From NCBI GenBank assembly GCA_035534435.1, contig DATLRX010000081.1:18940-82939 (forward strand): a stretch of 64,000 nucleotides of DNA. The letters are read 5' to 3'. Below are positions 15,117 to 23,562 of this stretch, in pieces. The stretch's first letter is position 1, and each line of letters starts with the position of its first letter. Source of the DNA: Palsa-851 sp035534435. Its GTDB lineage: Bacteria > Chloroflexota > Dormibacteria > Aeolococcales > Aeolococcaceae. The translations under genes were made by a program, and so were the position numbers. The notes under the pieces were generated by a model. It searched no databases. It had not been told where the DNA came from and saw only the letters and a program-made list of their open reading frames with translations.

Positions 15117-17822
15117 TTGACGTCGATCGAATCGTCGCCCCGCGTGCCAAAAAGCACCGCCCGAAGCCGACCCGAAGTCCATTCATTTGCGCCGGTGGAC
15201 AGGGCCACCGCCGCGTCCGAGGTTGACAGTCCGCTGATAGCCCCAGACCTCGCGCTCGATCGTCTGCACCTGATCGTGCCCGACGGCAGCGATGCCATGG
15301 TCGTCCTGGAAGCATGGGCCCATGGTTCGCAGCCCGGTGCCGACCCGCGCTCTGTCTTTGCCGAGCGCATCGGTGAAGTCGGTCACGTCTCCGTCTCGTT
15401 CGGCGACGAGGATCCACCGCAGTTGCGCCTCGACCTTCCCGACCTCGTCCTCCAATGCGTGGCTCAGCCCGGCCCCGACGGTACCCGCGAGCACCTGGGA
15501 CTGCGGGTCATCTCGATCCGCCCCACCGGAGGCCAGCCGGAGGGAGCGAAGCTCCTGACGATCACCACGCGCGAACCGGTGGTGACCGAGGCCAACGGCG
15601 TGGCCAGCGACACCTTCCGCCTGCTCGACTGGCGCGTCTCCACGCAGCATGCCGCACGCTCGGAGCAGCTGTACGCGACCCTCAAGCTCGTCGACAGCCT
15701 CGAGCGGGCGGAGAAGCAGCGAGCGCAATCACAGCGGACGCGCTTCACCGGCGCCCGTGAGTACTGGCGGTGCAAGTCGTGCCGTGCGCTCTGGCGTCCG
15801 GAAAGCCACGAGCGGTGCCCCTCGTGCGGCCGTGAGTTCACCGACGCCGATCGCAGATCCCCGGAGATCGGCAAGGTCGAATTTCAGATCCCGGTTGGGG
15901 AGCCGATCAACCTGACCGCCGACGCCGCCGTCCTGATCGAGCCTGACGACGAGACCAACTTCGTCGGCCGGGTTGCTCGCATCGACCACCAGCGCCACGT
16001 CGTCGAGATCGTCACGCGGACGTTCGAGCACTCGGGCAGCGAGGGCTACATCGCGCCGTCCTTCAACAAGGCGCTGTACCAGGCGAAGCGCTCCGTCCTC
16101 GCCGCCATCGCCACCAAGGACTTCGGCGTCGGACTGCTTGCGCAACTCCTCGTCAGTCCCGAGACCATCATCGCGCCCAAGGACGAGTCGGATGCGGAGT
16201 CGTCGTGGCTCACCAGCGGGATGCGTCCGAACAAACCGCAGAACCGAGCGGTCGGACTGCTGAGCAGGCTGAGTGCCGGCCAGGCCGTGTTCATCCAGGG
16301 ACCGCCCGGCACCGGCAAGACGACGGTGATCGTCGAAGCCGTGAAACGCCGTCTTGCGGCGAACCCGGACGAGCGAATCCTCGTGACGTCGCACAGCAAC
16401 CTCGCGGTCGACAACGCGCTCGAGCGTCTCGCCGGGACGCCCGGCATGCGCGCCGTCCGCGTCGCGCGTGCCGAGCGTGTGCATCCCGCGGTCGACAAGT
16501 TCCGGTGCGACGACGAGGACGACCCGCGCCTGCTCGAGGCGAACTGCTATTTCGCGACGTGCGCGACCGCGGCGACGTCGGGCATCACCGACATGAACTT
16601 CGACATCGTCATCCTCGACGAGGCGAACAAGGCACGCGCCGACGAGGCGCTGCCCGCGCTCCGTCTCGGCAGGAGCCTTGCGCTCGTCGGCGATCACAAG
16701 CAACTCCCGCCGGTCGAGGACGACGCCCTGTACGGCATCGTCGAGATCGACCCCGCGCTCGAGGATCTCGTCAACCGCAGCCTCTTCGAGCAATGCTGGG
16801 ACGGCGGGTTGCCGGCGGAGGCGCAATGCCTCCTCACCATCCAGCACCGCATGCACCCCGACATCGCCGCGTACGTCTCGGCGGCCTCGTATGACAACCA
16901 GCTCGAGAACGCGCCCGAGGTCGAGGCATACGACTACATCACGCGCAAACCGTTCCCGGTCGCGCTGCACTTCGTCGACACCGAGGGGATGCGCGGCGGT
17001 CGCGAGCGCCGCGGACCCGGTGGCGCGTTGCGCAACGAGGCAGAGGTCCGCGTGGCCGCGCAGGTCGTGCGGCTGCTCGACGAACGCGCGCCACGCGAGC
17101 TCAGCATGGCGGTGATCGCGATGTACGCGGAGCAGGTCGAGCGCTTGCGCCAGGCCCTCGGCCGTCGCAAGTTCAAACGCACCGTGAAGATCGACACCGT
17201 CGACTCCTTCGAGGGTCGCGAGGAAGACATCGTGGTCATCTCGCTCGTGCGCTCGAACGAACGCGGGCGCATCGGTTTCCTGCGCGTACCGAACCGGCTC
17301 AATGTCGCCATCTCGCGCGCGAAGCGCCTCGTCGCGTGCATCGGCGACAGCGCCACGCTGCGCAGCGGCGATGAGTCGATGTACGGCGCGCTGGTCGAGG
17401 CTTCGCGGTCGACCGGTGGCTGGCTGAGCGCACTCGAGCTCGTGTCGCAGCCGAAGCCGAACCGTGGTGCGCCGCGCCAGCAACAGGACGGCGCGAGCGT
17501 CGAATCGGGCGAAGGCACCGAAACCGAGCGCGCCGCCAAGCGCCGCCGCCGCCGCCGCCGCGGACGCCGCGGAGCGCCGCAGCCGGCGGTCGCGTCGACG
17601 GACGGCAGCACACCCGTGGTGACCCAACCGCAAGCCGGCGAAGGGCAGCCGCAGGACGGCACGCTGCGCAAACGCCGCCGCCGTCGCCGTCGTGGGCGGG
17701 GCCGTGGGGCCGGAACGGGCCAGCCCACCGGTCAGGTGACCGACGGCGGCCGGCCGGCACCACCCACCGAGCCGCAGCCAGATGTGGCACCGGCCACCGC
17801 CGGTGACACACCGGAGGGCTGA
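15117..17822 (+). CDS. SF1 (UPF1/Dna2-like) helicase with zinc ribbon and Arg-rich tail
   Basis: About 901 residues from TTG 15117; GTG 15144 or 15195 are alternative starts and none has a clear Shine-Dalgarno. An unfamiliar N-terminal domain is followed by a zinc ribbon, CKSC...CPSC (near residues 219-236). The helicase core has Walker A GPPGTGKTT (about 396), Walker B ILDEAN (about 498-504), motif III VGDHKQLPP, QHRMHPDI, and the SF1B C-terminal VDSFEGREEDIV and NVAISRAKR motifs. The tail has two Arg clusters (about 808-821 and 850-865), like RNA- or ribosome-binding tails. Likely a nucleic-acid translocase; DNA or RNA cannot be decided. It is followed 5 nt later by a PDZ protein. Confidence 0.9.
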   Translation: MTSIESSPRVPKSTARSRPEVHSFAPVDRATAASEVDSPLIAPDLALDRLHLIVPDGSDAMVVLEAWAHGSQPGADPRSVFAERIGEVGHVSVSFGDEDPPQLRLDLPDLVLQCVAQPGPDGTREHLGLRVISIRPTGGQPEGAKLLTITTREPVVTEANGVASDTFRLLDWRVSTQHAARSEQLYATLKLVDSLERAEKQRAQSQRTRFTGAREYWRCKSCRALWRPESHERCPSCGREFTDADRRSPEIGKVEFQIPVGEPINLTADAAVLIEPDDETNFVGRVARIDHQRHVVEIVTRTFEHSGSEGYIAPSFNKALYQAKRSVLAAIATKDFGVGLLAQLLVSPETIIAPKDESDAESSWLTSGMRPNKPQNRAVGLLSRLSAGQAVFIQGPPGTGKTTVIVEAVKRRLAANPDERILVTSHSNLAVDNALERLAGTPGMRAVRVARAERVHPAVDKFRCDDEDDPRLLEANCYFATCATAATSGITDMNFDIVILDEANKARADEALPALRLGRSLALVGDHKQLPPVEDDALYGIVEIDPALEDLVNRSLFEQCWDGGLPAEAQCLLTIQHRMHPDIAAYVSAASYDNQLENAPEVEAYDYITRKPFPVALHFVDTEGMRGGRERRGPGGALRNEAEVRVAAQVVRLLDERAPRELSMAVIAMYAEQVERLRQALGRRKFKRTVKIDTVDSFEGREEDIVVISLVRSNERGRIGFLRVPNRLNVAISRAKRLVACIGDSATLRSGDESMYGALVEASRSTGGWLSALELVSQPKPNRGAPRQQQDGASVESGEGTETERAAKRRRRRRRGRRGAPQPAVASTDGSTPVVTQPQAGEGQPQDGTLRKRRRRRRRGRGRGAGTGQPTGQVTDGGRPAPPTEPQPDVAPATAGDTPEG

Positions 17823-17827
17823 GCGTT

Positions 17828-18424
17828 GTGAGCGAAGCGGTCACCGTCTTCGTCCGCTCCGGCGACCCGGCGTCCGAAGCGACACTCCGGTACCTCGACC
17901 AGCGCGGCATTGCGTACACGAAGCGCGACGTGCTCAGTGACCCGTCGGCGACCGCCATCCTCTTCGGACGCCTCGGCAAGGTGGTCGCGCCGGTCGTCCA
18001 GGTGGGGGAGCGGCTGCTCGTCGGCCACGATCCCGTACAGCTGGCCCGATTCCTGCCTCGCCCGGAGAGCGAGGAGCAGCACGTCGCCTTCGGCGCATCG
18101 GTGCGGACGGTCACCCCGGAGATCGCCGCGGAGAAGGGCCTGCCGTCCACGTACGGCGTCGAGGTCGGACAGGTCAAGCCCGCGTCTCCCGCCGAGGCCG
18201 CGGGCATCCAGAGCGGCGACGTGATCACCGGCATCGGTGCGTATACGGTCAACGGCGGCGCCGATCAGTTCCGCCGGGCTGTGTCGCTCCGCCAGCCGGG
18301 CGACACGATGATGCTCACCATCTGGCGCAGCGGAGACGCGTTCGAGGTCGCAGTGGCGTTCCCGAACGAGCTGCCGGTCGAGGTCGCACCCGACGGCGCC
18401 ACTTCTGACGGCTCCCCGGCCTGA
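17828..18424 (+). CDS. Redox-dead glutaredoxin-like domain fused to PDZ domain
   Basis: 198 residues, GTG start. Residues 1-80 read as a glutaredoxin/thioredoxin fold (VTVFVRSGDPASEATLRYLDQRG, shown in part), with the cis-Pro-like VAPVVQVG, but the CxxC position is SGDPAS and the protein has no Cys. A PDZ domain follows from about residue 95 (ASPAEAAGIQSGDVITGI and GD.MMLTIWR). No signal peptide or protease domain. It is probably a binding or adaptor protein. It follows the helicase by 5 nt. Confidence 0.78.
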   Translation: MSEAVTVFVRSGDPASEATLRYLDQRGIAYTKRDVLSDPSATAILFGRLGKVVAPVVQVGERLLVGHDPVQLARFLPRPESEEQHVAFGASVRTVTPEIAAEKGLPSTYGVEVGQVKPASPAEAAGIQSGDVITGIGAYTVNGGADQFRRAVSLRQPGDTMMLTIWRSGDAFEVAVAFPNELPVEVAPDGATSDGSPA

Positions 18425-18471
18425 TCCGCGCGCCGGCTCACGGACGGACCGGCCCGGCCGTTTGATATGCA

Positions 18472-18954
18472 GTGAGCACGGTGCGATCGACCCAGCTTCC
18501 CCCGTTCCAGCGGGTCTTCGACGAGCACTCCGGCGCGGTGCTCTCGTTCCTCCGCGGTGCCGTCGGGCCGGCGGACGCGGAGGATTGCTTCCAGGAGACG
18601 ATGCTCAGCGCGCTGCGCGCGTATCCGCGCCTCGTCGACGGCTCGAACCTGCGCGGCTGGCTGTTCACGATCGCGCGCCGCAAGGTGATCGACGCCCGCC
18701 GCGCGCTGGCCCGTAGACCGACCCCGGTCGCCGACCCCGACCCGGGCGCCGCACCCGGCGACCAGGCGATCATCGATGAAGGGCTCTGGGACGACGTGCG
18801 CCGGCTGCCCGTCAAGCAGCGCCGCGCGGTCGTGCTCCGATTCGCCGGCGATCGCAGCTACCCGGAGATCGCGGAGGCGATGTCGACCACGCAGGACTCG
18901 GCGCGCCAGAGCGTCCATGAGGGCTTGAAGAAGCTGAGGAGAGACCGCGCATGA
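18472..18954 (+). CDS. ECF-type RNA polymerase sigma factor
   Basis: 160 residues, GTG start. Sigma2 region: AVLSFLRGAVGPADAEDCFQ-type, then LRGWLFTIARRKVIDARRA. Sigma4 has LPVKQRRAVVLRFAGDRSYPEIAEAMSTT and an HTH SARQSVHEGLKKLRRD. No anti-sigma factor lies next to it. The stop overlaps the ogt start by 4 nt (ATGA), so translation is coupled. This suggests that the regulon involves alkylation or other DNA damage; that is inference. Confidence 0.9.
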   Translation: MSTVRSTQLPPFQRVFDEHSGAVLSFLRGAVGPADAEDCFQETMLSALRAYPRLVDGSNLRGWLFTIARRKVIDARRALARRPTPVADPDPGAAPGDQAIIDEGLWDDVRRLPVKQRRAVVLRFAGDRSYPEIAEAMSTTQDSARQSVHEGLKKLRRDRA

Positions 18955-19523
18955 CCGCAGACACGGCAACCGTCGACGAGGCGCTGGCATCCAGGTTCGT
19001 CGAACGCGCGGAGGCGGGCGGCCTCCTCGACGTGGCGGTCACCACGATGGACAGCCCGATCGGGACGCTGCTGCTCATGGCCACGCGCCGCGGGCTGGTC
19101 CGCATCGCGTTCGAGAGCGAGAACCGTGACGACGTCCTCGCAGAGGTCGCGACGCAGCTCTCGCCACGGATCCTCGAGGCACCGCGCCGCCTCGATCCCG
19201 TCCGCCGCGAGCTCGACAGCTACTTCAACGGGGACCTTCGCGACTTCGACCTCGACCTGGACTGGTCGCTCGTGGGGCCGTTCGCCCAGCGCGTGCTCCG
19301 CCGCACCGCTCGCATCCCGTACGGATCGGTCGCCAGCTACGGCGACGTCGCGCACGAGATCGGCTCGCCGCGCGCGGCGCGCGCGGTCGGCAACGCGCTC
19401 GGCTCGAACCCGATCCCGGTCGTGGTGCCGTGTCACCGAGTCGTCCGCACGGGCGGCAACATCGGCGGTTACGGCGGCGGACTACCGCGCAAGCGCTGGC
19501 TGCTGGACCTCGAGACGGGCTGA
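18951..19523 (+). CDS. ogt: Methylated-DNA-protein-cysteine methyltransferase
   Basis: 190 residues. The active site VPCHRVV has acceptor C161, with IPYGSVASYGDVA (DNA-binding HTH) and GGYGGGLPRKRWLLDLE completing the family pattern. It removes methyl from O6-methylguanine in DNA by irreversible transfer to Cys. A ~25-residue N-terminal extension precedes the domain. It is translationally coupled to the ECF sigma gene. A strong hairpin follows immediately. Confidence 0.93.
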   Translation: MTADTATVDEALASRFVERAEAGGLLDVAVTTMDSPIGTLLLMATRRGLVRIAFESENRDDVLAEVATQLSPRILEAPRRLDPVRRELDSYFNGDLRDFDLDLDWSLVGPFAQRVLRRTARIPYGSVASYGDVAHEIGSPRAARAVGNALGSNPIPVVVPCHRVVRTGGNIGGYGGGLPRKRWLLDLETG

Positions 19524-19552
19524 GCCCCCGGCTACCAGCCGGGAGGGGGCTC
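19522..19552. terminator. Bidirectional hairpin between convergent genes
   Basis: GAGCCCCC (19522-19529) pairs with GGGGGCTC (19545-19552), with a further inner GGCT/AGCC stem around a 3-nt loop and a small internal bulge. It lies at the 3' ends of ogt and of the small minus-strand gene and has no U-tract. It overlaps the last codons of the small gene. Confidence 0.55.
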
Positions 19553-19786
19553 GCTGCGATTGAGCAGGCGGACGAAATCCTCGGCACGCGCGACCGCCTC
19601 CCACCGCCGCGAGAAGAAGTCCTGGGTGATCATCCGGTTGTCGGCAAGCGAGGTCACGGTGACCGCCCACTGGTTGAGAGCCCGGGAGACCTCGACCTCG
19701 TGGGTGCCGCCTTCATTGCGCATGACCACGCCGCTTGCGGCCGGCCGGCGTCCACGGTCGTTGCGTCGAGAGGACGCCATGGCCAT
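19532..19786 (-). CDS. Small conserved-looking protein of unknown function
   Basis: 84 residues from ATG 19786, which has GGAGG about 8 nt upstream, a clear Shine-Dalgarno. The sequence has a basic N-terminus (SSRRNDRGRR) and a compact core (HEVEVSRALNQWAVTVTSL.. QDFFSRRWEAVARAEDFVRLL). No signal peptide. It might be a small DNA- or regulator-binding protein; no family recognised. The longer open frame upstream is not supported. Confidence 0.55.
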   Translation of the reverse strand: MAMASSRRNDRGRRPAASGVVMRNEGGTHEVEVSRALNQWAVTVTSLADNRMITQDFFSRRWEAVARAEDFVRLLNRSEPPPGW

Positions 19787-19859
19787 CGTGAACACCTCCA
19801 ATGCAGAATCCGCCCGGCAGAGCCGGTTCGCCCCGACCATTGTCTCGCAAACAGGTGCG

Positions 19860-20855
19860 TCAAAGCGAGAGGTTGAGTTGGTTTCCCTCGGCCGCCGCGG
19901 CGCGCCCGCCGGCGGGGTCCGGCAGCGGACCGGGGACCGGAACCGAGGTCTCCACCCACGCCGGGACGGCGCCGTCACGCTCGCGGAGCGTCTCGATGAC
20001 CGGCTCCGGTGGCCGCGGCAGCCCGGCGCCGAGCATCGCGCCGAAATCGAAGGCGTTGACCACCGCATAGTTGCTCTTGTTGTTGTTCAGAAGGACGTGC
20101 ACGGGGACACCGTCATCGCTTGCGGCGCGAATCGCCGGTATCCACTCCGCCAGCTCGGCGGGCGTGTAGAGGTAGTTGAAGCGATCGCCGCTTGTGGGCC
20201 CGCCCGCATACCAGGTGCGGCGGTTGCGCCCGTGGAACCGCGTGATGCAGAGGCGGCGTGACGTGATCGCCAGGAGCGGCGGGGCCGTGGCGCTGCCGAT
20301 CTGCGGGGAGTCGACTCCGACGTAGACACAATCCAGCTCCCGCAGGAGGTCCTCGGTCGCCGGCCAGGCATCGCCGTCGTACCAGGAGCGGTGACGGAAC
20401 TCGATCGCGAGCAGGTCGTCGGGGTGGCGGTCCCGGGCCGCCAGGAGCCATTCGCGAGCGTCCGGACGGTTCGTGAACCAGGGCGGGAACTGGTAATGCA
20501 CGGCCACCAGCTTCCCGCTGTCGCGAAGTGGAGCCAGCGCGGCCATGAAGTCACGCTGCTCAGCGGCTGTCGGCCTGCGAGGCCGTCCGTCCTCACGCTC
20601 ATGGCCCGTGAGACTCCGGTACGCCTTGATGTTGAAGCGGAAGTCGGCCGGCGTCCGTTCGGCCCAGGCCTCGACCACGGGTGGGCGCGGAATCCCGTAG
20701 AACGTGGTGTCGATCTCCACGATCGGGAAGTACTGCGCGTAGAAGGTCAGCTTGTCCTTCTGCCGGCGTCCGCGCTCCAGCTCCGGTGGGTAGAAGTCGG
20801 TGTGGTCGGCCCAGTTGCAGGTGCCGACGGAGATGGGCGCGGCCAATTTGAACAA
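19860..20855 (-). CDS. DUF72 family protein
   Basis: 331 residues. Signature residues of the family are present: VGTCNWADHTDFYP near the start, IVEIDTTFYGIP, FRFNIKAYRSLTGH, and AIEFRHRSW, with VDSPQ and the final LLNNNKSNYAVVNAFDF. Family knowledge: TIM-barrel-like fold, function unresolved (some are linked to DNA or RNA repair genes). Full-length. It lies divergent from the first GGDEF-EAL gene. Confidence 0.85.
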   Translation of the reverse strand: MFKLAAPISVGTCNWADHTDFYPPELERGRRQKDKLTFYAQYFPIVEIDTTFYGIPRPPVVEAWAERTPADFRFNIKAYRSLTGHEREDGRPRRPTAAEQRDFMAALAPLRDSGKLVAVHYQFPPWFTNRPDAREWLLAARDRHPDDLLAIEFRHRSWYDGDAWPATEDLLRELDCVYVGVDSPQIGSATAPPLLAITSRRLCITRFHGRNRRTWYAGGPTSGDRFNYLYTPAELAEWIPAIRAASDDGVPVHVLLNNNKSNYAVVNAFDFGAMLGAGLPRPPEPVIETLRERDGAVPAWVETSVPVPGPLPDPAGGRAAAAEGNQLNLSL

Positions 20856-20952
20856 ACAGTAACGAAGCCGTCACCGAAGCTGGCGATTGCAATGGCGCAA
20901 CTCGCCATACGATCGCGGCGGTGCAGTGCAAGGCGGAGATTTCAACGACGCG

Positions 20953-23562
20953 ATGACGCCACTGGTGCATCGCCTTCGGGCTGGGTTCAGCCGGCGGACG
21001 CGTATCGAGCCGCGCCTGTGGCTCGTTGGCGCCCTTCTGGTGGCGGCCGGCATCGCGCTCTGGGTCGGCCACACCGCAGGACTGTCCTCGTTTCAGTCGC
21101 CGAGCTTCCCGTGGTGGGCATACGCTGCCGGCTTCTTCCTCGCGGCTCGCCTGGCCGCCATGGACAACCCGCGCCGGGGCACCCAGGCGATCACGATGGC
21201 GGCGGTGCCATTCGTCGTCGGGCTGTTCCACGCGACCCCGACGGATCTCCTCCTCGGCTACCTCGTGGGGACCGGCCTGTCGTCGGCAATGCGGAGACCG
21301 CTCGCGTTGTGGCAGACGGCGTTCGACCTGACCCGTTTCGTGGTCTTCGCCCAGATCGGCATCTGGGTCTTCCGCGTCATGGCGGGAAGCCCGAACCTTC
21401 CGGTGTGGCACAGCGCGATAGCGGCCATCGCCGCGACCGTCATCACCGTGCTGCGTCGCGCCATCTCGGAGGCGGTCATCATCCACCCGCGCGATCGCAA
21501 CTCGTGGATCGCAGTGGCCTACCACCTCGGCTCGGCATACGTGGCGGCGGTCACGTCGATGTGCATCGGCCTGATCGCCGTCCGCCTCATTCCCGTCGAC
21601 CGTGCGGCGCTGGTCCCACTGACGGTGGTCACGATCGCGGTCCTCATGACCCACCGGGCATGGGTACGGGAGCGGTACGACCACGAGGCCGCCGAGTTCC
21701 TGATCGGAGCCGTCGACGCGCTCGCCGGCCGCGACCTCGAGCCGTCGATCGTGCTGTTGCTCAACCGTGCCCGGGCCATCTATCACGCAGAGATCGCGCA
21801 ACTCACGGTGTTCCCCTCGCAGGCCAACGAGAAAGCCTTTCGCACGACGGTCCGGCAGGGATTCCCGGACGAGGTGATGGTCCCGCTGGGGCTCGGCGAG
21901 CTCGACGACGTCCTGGAGGCGGAGACTGCCGGCGTCATCGTGCGCGCCGGCGGCCCCGACGACCCGAGCGCGCAGATGCTCGAGCGCCGCGGCGTTCGTG
22001 AGGCCATGGTCGCGCTGCTGCGCGGCGAGTCGCGAATGATCGGCAGCCTCATGGTCGGCGGCCACCTCGACGCGCGCGACTTCGACCAACGCGACCTCAA
22101 GCTGTTCCGCACGCTCGCCACGCGGACCACCGTGATCCTCGAGAACAGCCGCATGGAGCGGTCGATCGCGCGGCTCACGGAGCTCCAGGAACAGCTGACG
22201 CATCAGGCCTACCACGACTCGCTCACCGACCTCGCCAACCGGACGCTGTTCGGACAGCACATCGACACCGCGCTGGCGCGAAGCGCCGAGGGCACCTCGA
22301 GCGTCGGGGTGATCTTCCTCGACATCGACGACTTCAAAGGCGTCAACGACACGCTCGGGCACGCCGCCGGCGACGCCCTGCTCGTCGAGGTCGCCGCGCG
22401 GATTCGCTCGTGTCTGCGCCGGCCCGACACCGCCGCCCGCCTCGGGGGTGACGAGTTCGCTGTCCTGATCGAGGGCGTCGGCGGTGTCATCGAAGCCGAG
22501 CACGTCGCGCGTCGTGTGCTCGAAACGCTTCGCCGGCCGTTCGTGCTCGGCGGCAACACGATCACCGTGCGCGCCTCGCTCGGCATCGCTGTTGCTGACA
22601 ACGTTGCCGATAACGCGACGAGCCTCATGCGCCATGCGGACGTCGCGATGTACGCGGCCAAGGGTTCCGGGCGCGACCGGTACATCGTGTTCGCGCCCGG
22701 GATGGAGAGCGACGTCGTGCACCGGCGCCAGCTGCGCGGTGAGCTCGAGCGCGCGATGGAGGAGGAGCAGTTCGTCCTCCACTACCAGCCCGTCGTCAAC
22801 CTCATCACCGGCGAGATCTCCGCGGTGGAGGCGCTCGTTCGCTGGCGTCATCCAACGCGCGGCATCGTCGCGCCCGGCGAGTTCATCCATGTCGCCGAGG
22901 AGAGCCGGCTGATCCTGCCGCTCGGCGCGTTCGTCCTCCGCACCGCGTGCACGACCGCACTGCGCCTCCAGCGGGAGTGCCCGCAGGAGGGGCCGCTGTC
23001 GGTCTGCGTGAACGTCTCGGTGATCCAGCTCAACAGCGTCACGTTCGTCCAGGACGTGCTCGGCATCGTCGACGACGTCGGCCTCCCTCCCGAGACGCTG
23101 GTCCTCGAGCTCACCGAGTCGATGCTGCTCGAGGACGCCGCGATGGTCTCCGCCAAGCTGGAGGCACTGCGGCGCAAGGGCATCCGCATCGCCATCGACG
23201 ACTTCGGAACCGGTTACTCGTCGTTGAGCTACCTGCGCCGCCTGCCGGTCGACATCCTCAAGATCGCCAAGCCGTTCGTCGACGACCTCGGGAGCGGCGC
23301 CGACGAGGACTTCACCCGCGCCATCGTCAGCCTCGCCGAGGCCCTGCAGGTGCAGGTCATCGCGGAGGGCATCGAGGCGCCTGCCCAGGTGGCCCGGCTG
23401 CTCCAGCTCGGATGCCTTTCGGGACAGGGCAACCATCTCTGTCACCCGCTTCCGGAGAGCGAGATCGAGCAACTCCTTCGCAACGGCGGCATCGATCGCA
23501 CGCGGCTCAAGTCCGAGCCCGTCGCCGCAGGCTACCTGCTGCCGCTCCGGTTGAGCCGCTGA
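20953..23562 (+). CDS. Membrane GGDEF-EAL protein (c-di-GMP turnover), intact motifs
   Basis: About 869 residues. N-terminal half has several hydrophobic helices (VGALLVAAGIALWVG, then others to about residue 190), followed by a GAF-like region. The GGDEF domain has FLDIDDFKGVNDTLGH and RLGGDEF; the EAL domain has EALVRWRHP, LELTES, AIDDFGTGYSSL, LKIAKPFV and AEGIEAPAQ. The c-di-GMP synthesis and hydrolysis motifs look intact apart from LKIA for LKID. Start ATG 20953 has GGAG upstream; GTG 20926 is the alternative. Its TGA overlaps the next gene's ATG. Confidence 0.9.
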   Translation: MTPLVHRLRAGFSRRTRIEPRLWLVGALLVAAGIALWVGHTAGLSSFQSPSFPWWAYAAGFFLAARLAAMDNPRRGTQAITMAAVPFVVGLFHATPTDLLLGYLVGTGLSSAMRRPLALWQTAFDLTRFVVFAQIGIWVFRVMAGSPNLPVWHSAIAAIAATVITVLRRAISEAVIIHPRDRNSWIAVAYHLGSAYVAAVTSMCIGLIAVRLIPVDRAALVPLTVVTIAVLMTHRAWVRERYDHEAAEFLIGAVDALAGRDLEPSIVLLLNRARAIYHAEIAQLTVFPSQANEKAFRTTVRQGFPDEVMVPLGLGELDDVLEAETAGVIVRAGGPDDPSAQMLERRGVREAMVALLRGESRMIGSLMVGGHLDARDFDQRDLKLFRTLATRTTVILENSRMERSIARLTELQEQLTHQAYHDSLTDLANRTLFGQHIDTALARSAEGTSSVGVIFLDIDDFKGVNDTLGHAAGDALLVEVAARIRSCLRRPDTAARLGGDEFAVLIEGVGGVIEAEHVARRVLETLRRPFVLGGNTITVRASLGIAVADNVADNATSLMRHADVAMYAAKGSGRDRYIVFAPGMESDVVHRRQLRGELERAMEEEQFVLHYQPVVNLITGEISAVEALVRWRHPTRGIVAPGEFIHVAEESRLILPLGAFVLRTACTTALRLQRECPQEGPLSVCVNVSVIQLNSVTFVQDVLGIVDDVGLPPETLVLELTESMLLEDAAMVSAKLEALRRKGIRIAIDDFGTGYSSLSYLRRLPVDILKIAKPFVDDLGSGADEDFTRAIVSLAEALQVQVIAEGIEAPAQVARLLQLGCLSGQGNHLCHPLPESEIEQLLRNGGIDRTRLKSEPVAAGYLLPLRLSR

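Noticed and set aside
14507..15370. Longer N-terminus of the Cys-motif protein
   Set aside because: The start at 15013 has a -10 at leaderless spacing; the extra 119 residues overlap the helicase start region.
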